Assembly: GCA_002729695.1 (NCBI GenBank)
Contig: PBYQ01000035.1
Span: 129,344 to 172,953, forward strand
Source: Citromicrobium sp.
GTDB taxonomy: Bacteria; Pseudomonadota; Alphaproteobacteria; Sphingomonadales; Sphingomonadaceae
Direction of reading: 5' to 3'
DNA: 43,610 nt
Shown: one piece after another, positions 8,626-19,440 of the stretch
Numbering within the stretch: the stretch's first letter is position 1
Layout: each line of letters starts with the position of its first letter
Notes under the pieces: generated by a model
The model's input: only the letters and a program-made list of their open reading frames with translations
The model's database searches: none
Told to the model about the DNA's origin: nothing
Position numbers and translations under genes: made by a program

Positions 8626-11097
8626 ATGCTCGAAGATTCCGGCGACGCCAACTCGGTCCGGACGGGATGGCCTGCGCGTCTCATCGGCGTTCTCCTGTTT
8701 GCACTGGGCCTCGTGCTCGCCATCGGCGGGATCGTGCTCCTCACCGCCGGTGGCTCGCCCTATTATCTTCTGGCCGGCGTCGGGCTGATTGCCTCGGGTG
8801 CGCTCGTATTCCTCCGACGCTGGATCGGAGCGGTGCTCTACGCCGTCGTCTTTGCGCTGACCGCTGCTTGGGCCTTCTGGGAGAGCAGCAACGTCTGGGG
8901 GCTGGTGCCGCGTCTGGTCGGCCCGGCAATCCTGCTCGTCCTCGTCTGCCTGATCACGCCCTTCCTTATCCGGCGCACTGGCTGGAAGCCGGCAATCCTC
9001 GGCGCGGTCGGGACACTCGTGTTTACCGGAGCGGCCTTCTGGCTGACCGCGCTCGCCGCGCCCGGCTGGGTGCAATCGGATCTCCCCGACCATGGCGGCT
9101 CCATCGCCGGGCAGTCGGTGAATGCCGACTGGCCCGCATGGGGCGGCACCTACGGGGCGCAGCGCTATTCGACGCTGGCCCAGATCACGCCCGACAATGT
9201 CGACCAGCTGAAAGTCGCGTGGACCGCGCATACCGGCGACCTGCCGCAAGGTGCGGGCGAGGGGAAATATGCCGCCGAGACCACTCCGCTCAAAGTGGGC
9301 AATCGGCTCTACATGTGCACGGCGATGAACCAGATGCTCGCGCTCGACGCGAACAACGGCAAGGTTCTGTGGCGCTACGACCCGGGCGTCAGCACCGACG
9401 CGATCCCCTACTCCGCCAGCTGTCGCGGCGTGACCGCGTTCGATCCGACCAAGGGAAGCACCGCGCTCGCCAACAACACCGCGCGCCCGACACCGGCACT
9501 GGCGGCATCGACGCCGATCACCGGTCCCGCGACCGCGCTGGAGGAATGCAAGGGCCTGCGCATTCTTGAGGCGACGCTCGATGCGCGGCTGATCGAGGTC
9601 GACGCCGATACCGGCAAGCCGTGCCCCGGCTTCGGCACCAATGGCGAAGTCGATACCACCGTGGGCCTCGGCAACGTCTATCCCGGGATGGCGGCGATGA
9701 CCGTAGCGCCGACCATCGTCAACGGCACCATCGTGGTCGGTCGGCAGGTGATGGACGGCCAGCGCAACGATGCCCCCTCGGGCGCGATCATGGCGTTCGA
9801 CGCGACCACCGGCGAACGCAAGTGGGCGTGGGACATGGGCCGTCCGGGCGAGACCGGCTGGCCTGCCGAAGGCGAGGAGTTCACGCGCGGAACGCCCAAT
9901 ATGTGGACCAGCGCCGCGGGCGACGACGACCTGAACTTGGTCTACCTCCCGCTCGGAAACAGCTCGAGCGACTACTGGAGCAGCGACCGCAGCGCTGAGG
10001 AGAACACATACTCATCCGCACTCGTCGCGATCGACGTGGCGACCGGCAAGCCCGCCTGGACGTTCCAGACGGTGCACAAGGACGTGTGGGACTACGACCT
10101 CGGCAGCCAGCCGACGCTGGTCGACTTGCCCGACGGCACGCCCGCTCTGGTGCTCGCCTCGAAGCAGGGCGAAATCTACGTGCTCGACCGCAGGACCGGC
10201 AAGCCGCTGCATCCGGTGGTCGAAAAGCCCGCCCCGACCGGCGGTGCCGAGCCCGAACAGCGCAGCCCGACGCAGCCCTATTCCGCCTTCGCCACGCTCA
10301 AGAAACCCAACCTGACCGAGGCGGACATGTGGGGCATGTCGCCGATCGACCAGATGTTCTGCCGCATCCAGTTCCGGGAAGCGGATTATGCGGGATACTA
10401 TACCCCGCCGAGCGAGAACCACTCGATCGAGTATCCCGGTTATAACGGCGGCTCGGACTGGGGATCGGTCGCGGTCGATCCGGCGCGCGGCGTGATCGTG
10501 GCGAATTACAACGACATGCCCAATTACGTGCAGCTGGTGCCGCGCGCGGTGGCCGACAAGAAAGGCTGGGAGCCGCGCGGGCCGCAGGGCAATACCGGCG
10601 GCGGCAAGGCCGAAGGCGCGGGCGACCCGCAGGCGGGTGTGCCCTACGCGATCGACGTCAACGCGGGCTGGCGGGTGCCGTTCACCGGCCTGCTGTGCAA
10701 GCAGCCGCCCTATGGCGGGATCACCGCGATCGACCTGACCACGGGCAAGACGATCTGGGACCGCCCCTTCGGCACCGCGCGCAAGAACGGCCCCTTCGGC
10801 ATCGCCTCGCACCTTCCGGTGACCATCGGTACGCCCAATAATGGCGGCGCAGTGGTGACGGCGGGCGGACTGATCTTCGTCGCCGCGACCACCGACGACC
10901 TGATCCACGCGATCGATTTGAAGACCGGCAAGACGCTGTGGACCGCAGCGCTGCCGGGCGGCGGACAGGCAAACGTGATGACCTATGAGGAAGGCGGGCG
11001 TCAGTACGTGGTCGTGATGGCCGGAGGGCACCACTTCATGCAGACCAAGGTCAGCGATGCGGTGGTCGCCTACGCGCTGCCCGACACAACCACCTGA
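8626..11097 (+). CDS. gcd: Membrane-bound PQQ-dependent glucose dehydrogenase
   Basis: 823 residues. The first 145 or so form about five membrane helices, as in quinoprotein glucose dehydrogenases, followed by a beta-propeller starting at DWPAWGGTYGAQRYSTLAQI. Trp-docking-like repeats recur (WRYDPG, GERKWAWDMG, GKPAWTFQ, GKTIWDRPFG, GKTLWTAALPGG). HKDVWDYDLGSQPTLVDL carries the likely catalytic Asp, and ASKQGEIYVLDRRTGKPLHP the conserved Lys region. The enzyme oxidises aldoses in the periplasm and feeds electrons to ubiquinone. GAAAGG precedes the ATG. No pqq biosynthesis gene is in the window, so cofactor supply must come from elsewhere. Confidence 0.93.
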   Translation: MLEDSGDANSVRTGWPARLIGVLLFALGLVLAIGGIVLLTAGGSPYYLLAGVGLIASGALVFLRRWIGAVLYAVVFALTAAWAFWESSNVWGLVPRLVGPAILLVLVCLITPFLIRRTGWKPAILGAVGTLVFTGAAFWLTALAAPGWVQSDLPDHGGSIAGQSVNADWPAWGGTYGAQRYSTLAQITPDNVDQLKVAWTAHTGDLPQGAGEGKYAAETTPLKVGNRLYMCTAMNQMLALDANNGKVLWRYDPGVSTDAIPYSASCRGVTAFDPTKGSTALANNTARPTPALAASTPITGPATALEECKGLRILEATLDARLIEVDADTGKPCPGFGTNGEVDTTVGLGNVYPGMAAMTVAPTIVNGTIVVGRQVMDGQRNDAPSGAIMAFDATTGERKWAWDMGRPGETGWPAEGEEFTRGTPNMWTSAAGDDDLNLVYLPLGNSSSDYWSSDRSAEENTYSSALVAIDVATGKPAWTFQTVHKDVWDYDLGSQPTLVDLPDGTPALVLASKQGEIYVLDRRTGKPLHPVVEKPAPTGGAEPEQRSPTQPYSAFATLKKPNLTEADMWGMSPIDQMFCRIQFREADYAGYYTPPSENHSIEYPGYNGGSDWGSVAVDPARGVIVANYNDMPNYVQLVPRAVADKKGWEPRGPQGNTGGGKAEGAGDPQAGVPYAIDVNAGWRVPFTGLLCKQPPYGGITAIDLTTGKTIWDRPFGTARKNGPFGIASHLPVTIGTPNNGGAVVTAGGLIFVAATTDDLIHAIDLKTGKTLWTAALPGGGQANVMTYEEGGRQYVVVMAGGHHFMQTKVSDAVVAYALPDTTT

Positions 11098-11118
11098 GCT
11101 ATCCCTCAGGCAAAATTA

Positions 11119-11151
11119 AAGCGGGCCGCGATGGTAAGTCGCGGCCCGCTT
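11119..11151. terminator. Bidirectional rho-independent terminator between gcd and katG
   Basis: Perfect 13-bp stem, AAGCGGGCCGCGA and TCGCGGCCCGCTT, with a 7-nt loop. On the minus strand it ends in TTTAATTTT, and on the plus strand it runs into CGTTTCG, so it probably serves katG best and gcd as well. Confidence 0.85.
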
Positions 11152-11170
11152 CGTTTCGCCAGTGTGCCGA

Positions 11171-13473
<2,303 letters not shown>

Positions 13474-13524
13474 CTTTGACTTATCACCTTGGGCGATGGT
13501 GCGACTCGCGCAAGCCCCAAATGC

Positions 13525-13561
13525 AAAGCGCCGCCATCCGGGTTACGAATGGCGGCGCTTT
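13525..13561 (-). terminator. Terminator hairpin of the exported protein gene at 13583
   Basis: A perfect 13-bp stem (AAAGCGCCGCCAT and ATGGCGGCGCTTT) with an 11-nt loop sits 22 bp after the stop codon. Read on the minus strand it ends in TTTGCATTTG. It also separates the gene from the katG promoter. Confidence 0.75.
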
Positions 13562-13582
13562 CGCGTCTGTTGTGTGTGGGGC

Positions 13583-14266
13583 TTAGCTGACTGCTGTGTC
13601 GTCCCGCTGTACGGCTTCGACCGTCGGGGCGGCATCTTCGATGCTTCCCTCCGCAGGGTCTTCGTTCGCCTGCACCGGCTCGACAGGTCCGGCATCCAGA
13701 ACCCGATCGATCACGCCAGCCGCTTGAACCTTGCCGAGCGCGTCGAGGAAGGCCGCATCCCACATCTCGTCGAAGCCGCTGGCAGAGAACTTCGCCAGCG
13801 TACCCGAACCTTCGGTCACGATGGTTTCGACCACCTTGGAGCTCGCGCGGTCGTAGAACTGCCATTCGACCTTGACGTCGATCGTCCCCTTGAAGCCCTT
13901 GACCGAGGAACACAGGTTCATCGCGGTAGGGGCCATCACCGCGCCCAGCAGGATGTCGCCCTTGTCGTCCGATTCCGCCGCAAAAAGGTCGCCCGAATCC
14001 GAGACCACAGCAACTTCGCTCTTGCCCAGCTTTTCGGAAACCAGACGGTCGTAGCGCTCGAAATCCTGGGTCTTCTTTTCCTTGGGCAGCTCGATGTTGC
14101 TCGGGAAGACGCACAGCGTGCCGCCCTTCACGCGCGCCTCGATCGGAGCGGTTTCGGTGTCGAGCACGACCTTTGCGAGTTGGAGCGACTTGCTCTCGGC
14201 GTGGGCCGAAGCGGGCACGACGAGTGCCACCAGCGCGCCCGCGAGCGCGCACTGCTTGAACGTCAT
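13583..14266 (-). CDS. Exported protein of unknown function
   Basis: 227 residues from the ATG at 14266, chosen because MTFKQCALAGALVALVVPASAHA is a clean Sec signal peptide with AHA cleavage and GGGGGA lies about 10 nt upstream. The open frame extends 28 residues further upstream, but that part is Arg/Pro-rich and crosses a hairpin. The mature part has two cysteines (GGTLCVFPS and MNLCSSVKG), which could form a disulfide, and a strand-rich stretch IDVKVEWQFYDRASSKVVETIVTEGSG. The tail is acidic. I do not recognise the family. Its place between katG and ahpF suggests, but does not prove, a stress-linked periplasmic role. Confidence 0.75.
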   Translation of the reverse strand: MTFKQCALAGALVALVVPASAHAESKSLQLAKVVLDTETAPIEARVKGGTLCVFPSNIELPKEKKTQDFERYDRLVSEKLGKSEVAVVSDSGDLFAAESDDKGDILLGAVMAPTAMNLCSSVKGFKGTIDVKVEWQFYDRASSKVVETIVTEGSGTLAKFSASGFDEMWDAAFLDALGKVQAAGVIDRVLDAGPVEPVQANEDPAEGSIEDAAPTVEAVQRDDTAVS

Positions 14267-14285
14267 TTCGAATGTTCCCCCTGGA

Positions 14286-14318
14286 CGATCCCGTCCGCGC
14301 CGAGGCCGGACGGGATCG
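14286..14318 (-). promoter_or_regulatory. 12-bp hairpin between ahpF and the exported protein gene
   Basis: Arms CGATCCCGTCCG (14286-14297) and CGGACGGGATCG (14307-14318) are perfect complements with a 9-nt loop. It ends about 20 bp before the start of the exported protein gene, just upstream of its ribosome site. There is no T-run on the minus strand, so it may be an ahpF terminator of the rho-assisted or attenuator kind, or a leader structure. Confidence 0.5.
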
Positions 14319-14370
14319 AAATACATCTGCCCGAAAAATCCTACAAGCAAATGCTATGCGGGGGAGGGGC

Positions 14371-15960
14371 TTACGCGGCTTGCGCGATCTCGTCCGCCGG
14401 TTCGGTGCGGATCAGGTAGTCGAAGGCGGTGAGGCCGGCCTTCGCGCCCTGGCCCATCGCGACGACGATCTGCTTGTAGGGCACGATCGTCGCATCGCCT
14501 GCGGCGAAGATGCCGGGCAGGTTGGTTGCGCCGCGCCCGTCGGTGACGATCTCGCCGTGCTTCGACAGTTCGAGCCCGGAGTCCTTCAACCATTCGGTAT
14601 TGGGGACGAGGCCGATCTGTACGAATACGCCCGCCAGTTCGATCGTGCGCTCTTCGCCGCTGTCGCGGTCCTTCACGATCAGCCCGTTCACGCGGCTGCC
14701 GTCGCCGGTGATCTCGGTCGTCTGGCCGTTGGTGACGATCTCGACATTGTCGAGGCTCTCGAGCTTCTTCACCAGCACCGCATCGGCGCGCAGCTGGGTG
14801 TCGAATTCGATCAGCGTGACGTGGTCGACGATCTTAGCGAGGTCGATCGCGGCTTCGACGCCCGAATTGCCGCCGCCGATCACCGCGATCCGCTTGCCCT
14901 TGAACAGCGGGCCGTCGCAGTGCGGGCAGTAGGCCACGCCCTTGTTGCGGTATTCCTGCTCGCCCGGCACGCCGAGATTGCGCCAGCGGGCACCCGTGGC
15001 GAGGATGATCGCGCGGGCCGACAGCTCGCCGCCATTGGCGAAGCGCACCTTGTGCATGCCGCCCTCCTGCTTGGCGGGGATCAGCTCTTCGGCCTGCACC
15101 AGATCGATCTTGTCGATTGCGTTTTCCTTGACCTGCTCGTCGAGGTCGGCGGAAAGCTTGGGCCCTTCGGTATAGGCGGTGCCGGGCAGGTTCTCGATTC
15201 CCAGCGTGTCCTGCAACTGTCCGCCGAAACGCTCGGCGGCGATGCCGGTGCGGAAACCCTTGCGCGCGGTGTAGACCGAGGTCGCGACCCCGGCAGGTCC
15301 GCCGCCGATCACCAGCACTTCATAGGGCTCGCGCTCGTTCAGTTTGGCCGCCGCCTTCGCGCCTGCGCCGGTATCGAGCCGTTCGAGGATTTGCGGCAGT
15401 TCGATCTTGCCGTTGTAGAAGCTCTCTCCGTTGAGGAAGGTCGCAGGCACGGCCATGATGTCGCGCGCCTCGACCTCGTCCTTGTACGCGCCGCCTTCGA
15501 TCAGCGTGGCGGTAATGCGGGGGTTCTCCAGTGCCATCAGGGTCAGAGCCTGAACTACATCCGGGCAGTTGTGGCACGAGAGCGAGAAGAACATCTCGAA
15601 CTCCAGATCGGTCTCGATCCGGCGGATATCCTCCAGCACATCGGCATCGACCTTGGGCGGGTGCCCGCCCGCCCACAGCAGCGCGAGCACCAGCGAGGTG
15701 AACTCGTGGCCCATCGGCAGGCCGGCGAAGCGGACCCACTTTTCGGCGTCCTTGCCGCGACGGATGATGAAGCTGGGCTTGCGTTCGAAGTCGCCGGTGA
15801 AATCGACGCTGACCAGATCGTGCAGCGCGGCAATCTCTTCGAGCAGTTCGCGCGTCTTGGCCGACGTCTCGTCGTCGCCCAGCGATGCGACAAGCTCCAC
15901 CGGCTCGCGCAGGTTTTGCAGGTACTGCTTCAGCTGGTCGGTCATCTGGGCGTCGAGCAT
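14371..15960 (-). CDS. ahpF: Alkyl hydroperoxide reductase subunit F (AhpF)
   Basis: 529 residues from the ATG at 15960, with GGAG 9 nt upstream. The N-terminal double thioredoxin fold holds SCHNCPDVVQAL, the CxxC that receives and passes electrons to AhpC. The thioredoxin-reductase-like part has FAD and NAD(P) motifs VLVIGGGPAGVATSVYTARKG and IAVIGGGNSGVEAAIDLAK, redox centre AYCPHCDGP, and GIFAAGDAT near the end. It transfers NADH electrons to AhpC. The frame is open back to 16077, but the extra 39 residues are the translation of a repeat element and are excluded. Downstream of ahpC on the same strand, separated by 189 bp. Confidence 0.95.
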   Translation of the reverse strand: MLDAQMTDQLKQYLQNLREPVELVASLGDDETSAKTRELLEEIAALHDLVSVDFTGDFERKPSFIIRRGKDAEKWVRFAGLPMGHEFTSLVLALLWAGGHPPKVDADVLEDIRRIETDLEFEMFFSLSCHNCPDVVQALTLMALENPRITATLIEGGAYKDEVEARDIMAVPATFLNGESFYNGKIELPQILERLDTGAGAKAAAKLNEREPYEVLVIGGGPAGVATSVYTARKGFRTGIAAERFGGQLQDTLGIENLPGTAYTEGPKLSADLDEQVKENAIDKIDLVQAEELIPAKQEGGMHKVRFANGGELSARAIILATGARWRNLGVPGEQEYRNKGVAYCPHCDGPLFKGKRIAVIGGGNSGVEAAIDLAKIVDHVTLIEFDTQLRADAVLVKKLESLDNVEIVTNGQTTEITGDGSRVNGLIVKDRDSGEERTIELAGVFVQIGLVPNTEWLKDSGLELSKHGEIVTDGRGATNLPGIFAAGDATIVPYKQIVVAMGQGAKAGLTAFDYLIRTEPADEIAQAA

Positions 15961-15984
15961 GGGAAAGGACTCCATCCAAAAATG

Positions 15985-16091
15985 CGTCATTGCGAGCCGC
16001 TGGGGGCGGCGTGGCAATCCATCATCGAACAGGTCGGCCTGGACCGGTTCGAACATGAATCGCTTTGTGGTTATCATCCCTCGCGATGACG
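15985..16091. repeat. Palindrome-bounded repeat element between ahpC and ahpF
   Basis: Termini CGTCATTGCGAG (15985-15996) and CTCGCGATGACG (16080-16091) are inverted repeats matching at 11 of 12 positions. Inside them lies TGGCAATCCA, a word typical of dispersed GTCATTGCGAG-type elements seen in several alphaproteobacteria. The centre differs from that of a simple palindrome, about 107 bp overall. It is the only copy in this window. Confidence 0.65.
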
Positions 16092-16112
16092 AGGAGGGTT
16101 GGGGGAGGGTGT

Positions 16113-16138
16113 GGAGGCCCGGCGTGTGCCGAGCCTCC
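16113..16138 (-). terminator. Hairpin just downstream of ahpC
   Basis: GGAGGCCCGGC and GCCGAGCCTCC form an 11-bp stem with one wobble and a GTGT loop (ACAC on the minus strand). It lies 12 bp after the ahpC stop. No T-run follows, so it could partially terminate, or protect the ahpC message, reducing ahpF expression relative to ahpC. Confidence 0.55.
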
Positions 16139-16149
16139 GATAGTAACGC

Positions 16150-16716
16150 TTAGATCTTGCCGACGAGGTCGAGCGAGGGGGCGAGCGTTTCGCTGCCTTC
16201 TTCCCACGCGGCCGGGCAGACCTGGCCGGGGTTCTCGCGGACGTACTGCGCCGCCTTGATCTTGCGGGCGAGTTCGTTGGCGTTGCGGCCCACGCCTTCG
16301 CAGGTCTGTTCCATGATCTGGATCACGCCGTCGGGATCGACCACGAAGGTTGCACGGTCGGCAAGGCCCATTTCCTCACGCAGCACGTCGAAGTTCTTCG
16401 ACAGCGTGTGCAGCTGGTCGCCGAGGAACGGGAACTTCAGCTTGCCGATCCGCTCGCTGGTGTCGTGCCATGCCTTGTGGCTGAAGTGCGTGTCGGTGCT
16501 GACGGCATAGACTTCCACGCCCATCTTCTGGAGCATGTCGTACTGCTCGCCGAGGTTTTCCAGCTCGGTCGGGCACACGAAGGTGAAGTCCGCCGGGTAG
16601 AAGAAGAAGATCGCCCACTTGCCCTTCACGTCCTCGTCGGTGACTTCGAAGAAGTCCTTGCCGGCTTGGAATGCGGTGGCTTTGAACGATTTGATCTGGC
16701 TTCCGATGATACCCAT
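16150..16716 (-). CDS. ahpC: Peroxiredoxin AhpC
   Basis: 188 residues, normal for the typical 2-Cys AhpC group. The peroxidatic Cys is in [17 protein letters not shown], the resolving Cys in [15 protein letters not shown], and the active-site region [10 protein letters not shown] is intact. It reduces H2O2 and organic hydroperoxides and is recycled by AhpF. A strong ribosome site (GAGGAGA, 7 nt spacing) precedes the ATG at 16716. The short upstream region holds a 6-bp inverted repeat at 16772-16788. Confidence 0.96.
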   Translation of the reverse strand: MGIIGSQIKSFKATAFQAGKDFFEVTDEDVKGKWAIFFFYPADFTFVCPTELENLGEQYDMLQKMGVEVYAVSTDTHFSHKAWHDTSERIGKLKFPFLGDQLHTLSKNFDVLREEMGLADRATFVVDPDGVIQIMEQTCEGVGRNANELARKIKAAQYVRENPGQVCPAAWEEGSETLAPSLDLVGKI

Positions 16717-16771
16717 GAATGTCTCCTCTAGGGGGTTGAAACTCGACGCCTAGATAGGGACTGCTGCAATG

Positions 16772-16788
16772 CACAAAAGCGATTTGTG
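16772..16788. promoter_or_regulatory. Inverted repeat upstream of ahpC
   Basis: CACAAA-AGCGA-TTTGTG is a perfect 6-bp inverted repeat with a 5-nt spacer, 56-72 bp before the ahpC start. On the opposite strand it overlaps the possible GTG start of the orphan ORF at 16786. It is a candidate operator; the regulator is unknown. Confidence 0.4.
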
Positions 16789-17340
16789 ACGATTGCGGCC
16801 ATCGGAATTATCGATGAAAGTTGGGGAACTTTATCAGTGTGTGAGGTGCGCCGTGGAGCAGTCGCGCAAGACCTCAATGAAGGGCGCCAGTTGACATCCG
16901 AAAATGCCCCGGTCACTTTTCTCGAGGCAATTCAAGAGGGGGCGATTTTGATCTGGTTACTGTTCTTTATTCTGGTTCTTGTGGCCTTCGTATTGTGGGT
17001 CGTATCTCAGCGCCGCAAGTTCGCGCGGCAGGTCGGCGCGGATTACGAGCGTATCAAGCGGACCGAAGGCGACTCCGCTATCGGTCAGATGGGTGAGAAC
17101 GAATTTCGTCTCGCTTACGAAAAGGCCCTGAAAAGGAGAAGCAACAAGGCCGCACTCTGGGTTCTCCTCTCAATTCCCGTGACGATTGGCATACCCTATT
17201 TGCTCGTCGTGAACTCCGATGGTGGCATTGTGCTCTTGCTCGCGATGGTGGTCTGCATCGGGGGCGTAGTGGCAGCGGTCTATTGGGGGCTTAAAAGTCA
17301 ACCATCGGTGCTCGACATAATGCGTGAAGAGTCGCGTTAG
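16786..17340 (+). CDS. Orphan membrane protein of unknown function, start uncertain
   Basis: The frame is open from a GTG at 16786 (184 residues) to the stop at 17340. No in-frame ATG occurs in the first 50 residues. Other possible starts are a GTG at 16837 and a TTG at 16891, which has GAAGGG 6 nt upstream. It has one N-terminal helix (AILIWLLFFILVLVAFVLWVV), a basic/acidic cytoplasmic middle, and two further helices near the C-terminus (ALWVLLSIPVTIGIPYLLVV and IVLLLAMVVCIGGVVAAVYW). Base composition is visibly more AT-rich than its neighbours, which suggests acquisition or relaxed selection. I do not recognise a family. It is convergent with aroC. Confidence 0.55.
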   Translation: MTIAAIGIIDESWGTLSVCEVRRGAVAQDLNEGRQLTSENAPVTFLEAIQEGAILIWLLFFILVLVAFVLWVVSQRRKFARQVGADYERIKRTEGDSAIGQMGENEFRLAYEKALKRRSNKAALWVLLSIPVTIGIPYLLVVNSDGGIVLLLAMVVCIGGVVAAVYWGLKSQPSVLDIMREESR

Positions 17341-17362
17341 GGCCCGTTTTTGCTGCGAGGCG

Positions 17363-18451
17363 CTACCCACACTGCGCCCGATGCAGCAGCGCCTGGTCCG
17401 CCAGCACGCAGGCCATCATCGCCTCGACCACGGGTACGCCGCGGATCCCGACGCAGGGGTCGTGGCGGCCCTTGGTGCTGATCTGGGTTGCCTCTCCCTC
17501 GCGCGTGATCGTGTCGACCGGGGTCAGGATCGATGATGTAGGCTTGAACGCCACGCGGCAGGTGACCGGCTGGCCGGTGGCGATCCCGCCCGCGATGCCG
17601 CCTGCGTGGTTGGCGGTAAACTCGGGGGCGTCGCTGTCGGATGAAGGCCTCATCGGGTCGGCGTTCGCTTCGCCCGAGAGGCGCGCCGCGTCGAAGCCGT
17701 CGCCGATCTCCACGCCCTTGACCGCGTTGATGCTCATCATCGCCGCCGCCAGCTCGCTGTCGAGCTTGGCGTAGAGCGGCGCGCCCCAGCCAGCGGGCAC
17801 GCCGGTGGCCACACACTCGACCACCGCGCCGAGCGAGGAGCCTGCCTTGCGCGCGTCGTCGACCAGTGTCTCCCAGCGCGCCGCGGCGTCGGCGTCGGGG
17901 CACCAGAAGGGGTTTTGCCCGATCTGGTCGGCATCGAAATTCGCCGGGTCGATCCGGTCGCCGCCGATCTCCGCCACGTAGGCGAGGATGCTTACCTGCG
18001 GCACGACCAGCCGCGCGACCGCGCCCGCCGCCACGCGCATCGCGGTTTCGCGCGCGCTCGACCGCCCGCCGCCGCGATAGTCGCGGAAGCCGTATTTGGC
18101 GTCGTAGGTGTAGTCGGCGTGGCCGGGACGATAGGCCTGCGCGACGTTCGAATAGTCCTTCGATCGTTGATCGACATTCTCGATCATCAGCGAAATCGGC
18201 GTGCCGGTGGTGCGCTGTATTCCGTCTTGGCCCTCGAACACGCCGGAGAGGATGCGCACCGCATCGGGCTCGCGCCGCTGGGTGGTGAACTTGCTCTGCC
18301 CCGGCTTGCGCTTGTCGAGCCAGGGCTGGATGTCGTCCTCGGTCAAAGCAATGCCCGGCGGGCACCCGTCGACCACCGCGCCGATCGCCGGCCCGTGGCT
18401 TTCCCCCCAGGTGGTGAAGCGGAAGACCCGCCCGAATGTGTTCCAGCTCAT
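17363..18451 (-). CDS. aroC: Chorismate synthase
   Basis: 362 residues from the ATG at 18451 ([20 protein letters not shown]), the conserved AroC N-terminus. The other two family signatures are also present: [21 protein letters not shown] and the C-terminal [18 protein letters not shown]. The enzyme converts 5-enolpyruvylshikimate-3-phosphate to chorismate using reduced FMN, the last common step to aromatic amino acids. The upstream extension of the frame (20 residues) has no family similarity. It is divergent from ruvA across 284 bp. Confidence 0.96.
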   Translation of the reverse strand: MSWNTFGRVFRFTTWGESHGPAIGAVVDGCPPGIALTEDDIQPWLDKRKPGQSKFTTQRREPDAVRILSGVFEGQDGIQRTTGTPISLMIENVDQRSKDYSNVAQAYRPGHADYTYDAKYGFRDYRGGGRSSARETAMRVAAGAVARLVVPQVSILAYVAEIGGDRIDPANFDADQIGQNPFWCPDADAAARWETLVDDARKAGSSLGAVVECVATGVPAGWGAPLYAKLDSELAAAMMSINAVKGVEIGDGFDAARLSGEANADPMRPSSDSDAPEFTANHAGGIAGGIATGQPVTCRVAFKPTSSILTPVDTITREGEATQISTKGRHDPCVGIRGVPVVEAMMACVLADQALLHRAQCG

Positions 18452-18735
18452 GGCGTAAAGCGTTGCCTCAACAGCCCGGTGCTGTCCACGCCCCGAACCG
18501 GGCGGGCGCATTTTCCTACTCCGCAGGGGCGCAGTAGGGTGAAGGTGTTCTTTGCCATCGTCGGTTCAGCGGCATCACTGGCGCGAGTGATCGCTTAATG
18601 CGATTAAACCCCGCTCACTGATCGAGTGGATTTCCTCCCCTGGACACTGTGTCAGGTGTGTCAGGCGCGCTTCCGTATCGGCAAAACCTGCGCACTGCGC
18701 TGGCAATGCGAGTCGGAGTAGGGCAAGAACAAACC

Positions 18736-19335
18736 ATGATTGCAAAGCTCACAGGAACGCTCGACGCGACCGGACCGGACTGGGCGGTGATCGACGTGGG
18801 CGGGGTGGGCTACCTCGTCCACTGCTCGACCCGCACACTCGACGCGCTGGGATCGGAAGGCGGCGAGGCGCGGGTGTTCACCGACTTGCAGGTGAGCGAA
18901 AACGACATGCGGCTGCTCGGTTTCGCCGAGGCGGCGGAGCGCGACTGGTTCCGCCTGCTCACCAGCGTGCAGGGCGTGGGCAGCAAGGTCGCGCTGGCGA
19001 TCCTCTCGGTCCTGTCGGCGGGCGAGGTGCAGGCGGCCTGCGCCAGCGGCGACGCGGCGATGGTCGCGCGGGCGAACGGCGTGGGGCCCAAGCTTGCGGG
19101 CCGGATCGTCAACGAGTTGCAGGACAAGGCGGGCGCGCTGCCCGTGGCCACGGGCGGGGTGGCGGTGGCAGCCCCCAAGGGCGGGGCGAGCGCCGACGCG
19201 GTCTCCGCGCTGGAGAACCTGGGCTTCAAGCCCGCGATCGCGGCGAAGGCCGTGGCCGAAGCGATGGGCGAACTGGGCGAGGGCGCGAGCGAGGGCGAGC
19301 TGATCCGCGTGGCGCTCAAGAAGGCGGCGGGGTGA
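18736..19335 (+). CDS. ruvA: Holliday junction DNA helicase subunit RuvA
   Basis: 199 residues beginning [31 protein letters not shown], the RuvA OB-fold domain. Helix-hairpin-helix units follow ([17 protein letters not shown] and [20 protein letters not shown]), and a C-terminal RuvB-binding domain ([23 protein letters not shown]). RuvA tetramers bind four-way junctions and load RuvB. The upstream open frame starts earlier, but the conserved N-terminus fixes the ATG at 18736. The usual partner ruvB is two genes downstream with an M23-type gene between. No ruvC is adjacent; the upstream 284 bp hold only a 9-bp tandem repeat (TGTGTCAGG twice near 18648-18665). Confidence 0.95.
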   Translation: MIAKLTGTLDATGPDWAVIDVGGVGYLVHCSTRTLDALGSEGGEARVFTDLQVSENDMRLLGFAEAAERDWFRLLTSVQGVGSKVALAILSVLSAGEVQAACASGDAAMVARANGVGPKLAGRIVNELQDKAGALPVATGGVAVAAPKGGASADAVSALENLGFKPAIAAKAVAEAMGELGEGASEGELIRVALKKAAG

Positions 19336-19440
19336 GTTCTACGCAAGCCTGCATCCATCCGGCGGCAGGGCGCGTAGCTTTGGCCGGGAAGCCCGGCACG
19401 AAGTGTGCGCAGGCGCTGCATTGACGAAGGAGCCACTCCC

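Noticed and set aside
15961..16077. N-terminal extension of AhpF (MITTKRFMFE...)
   Set aside because: It is the translation of a repeat element, lies upstream of a proper ribosome site, and is absent from the AhpF family.
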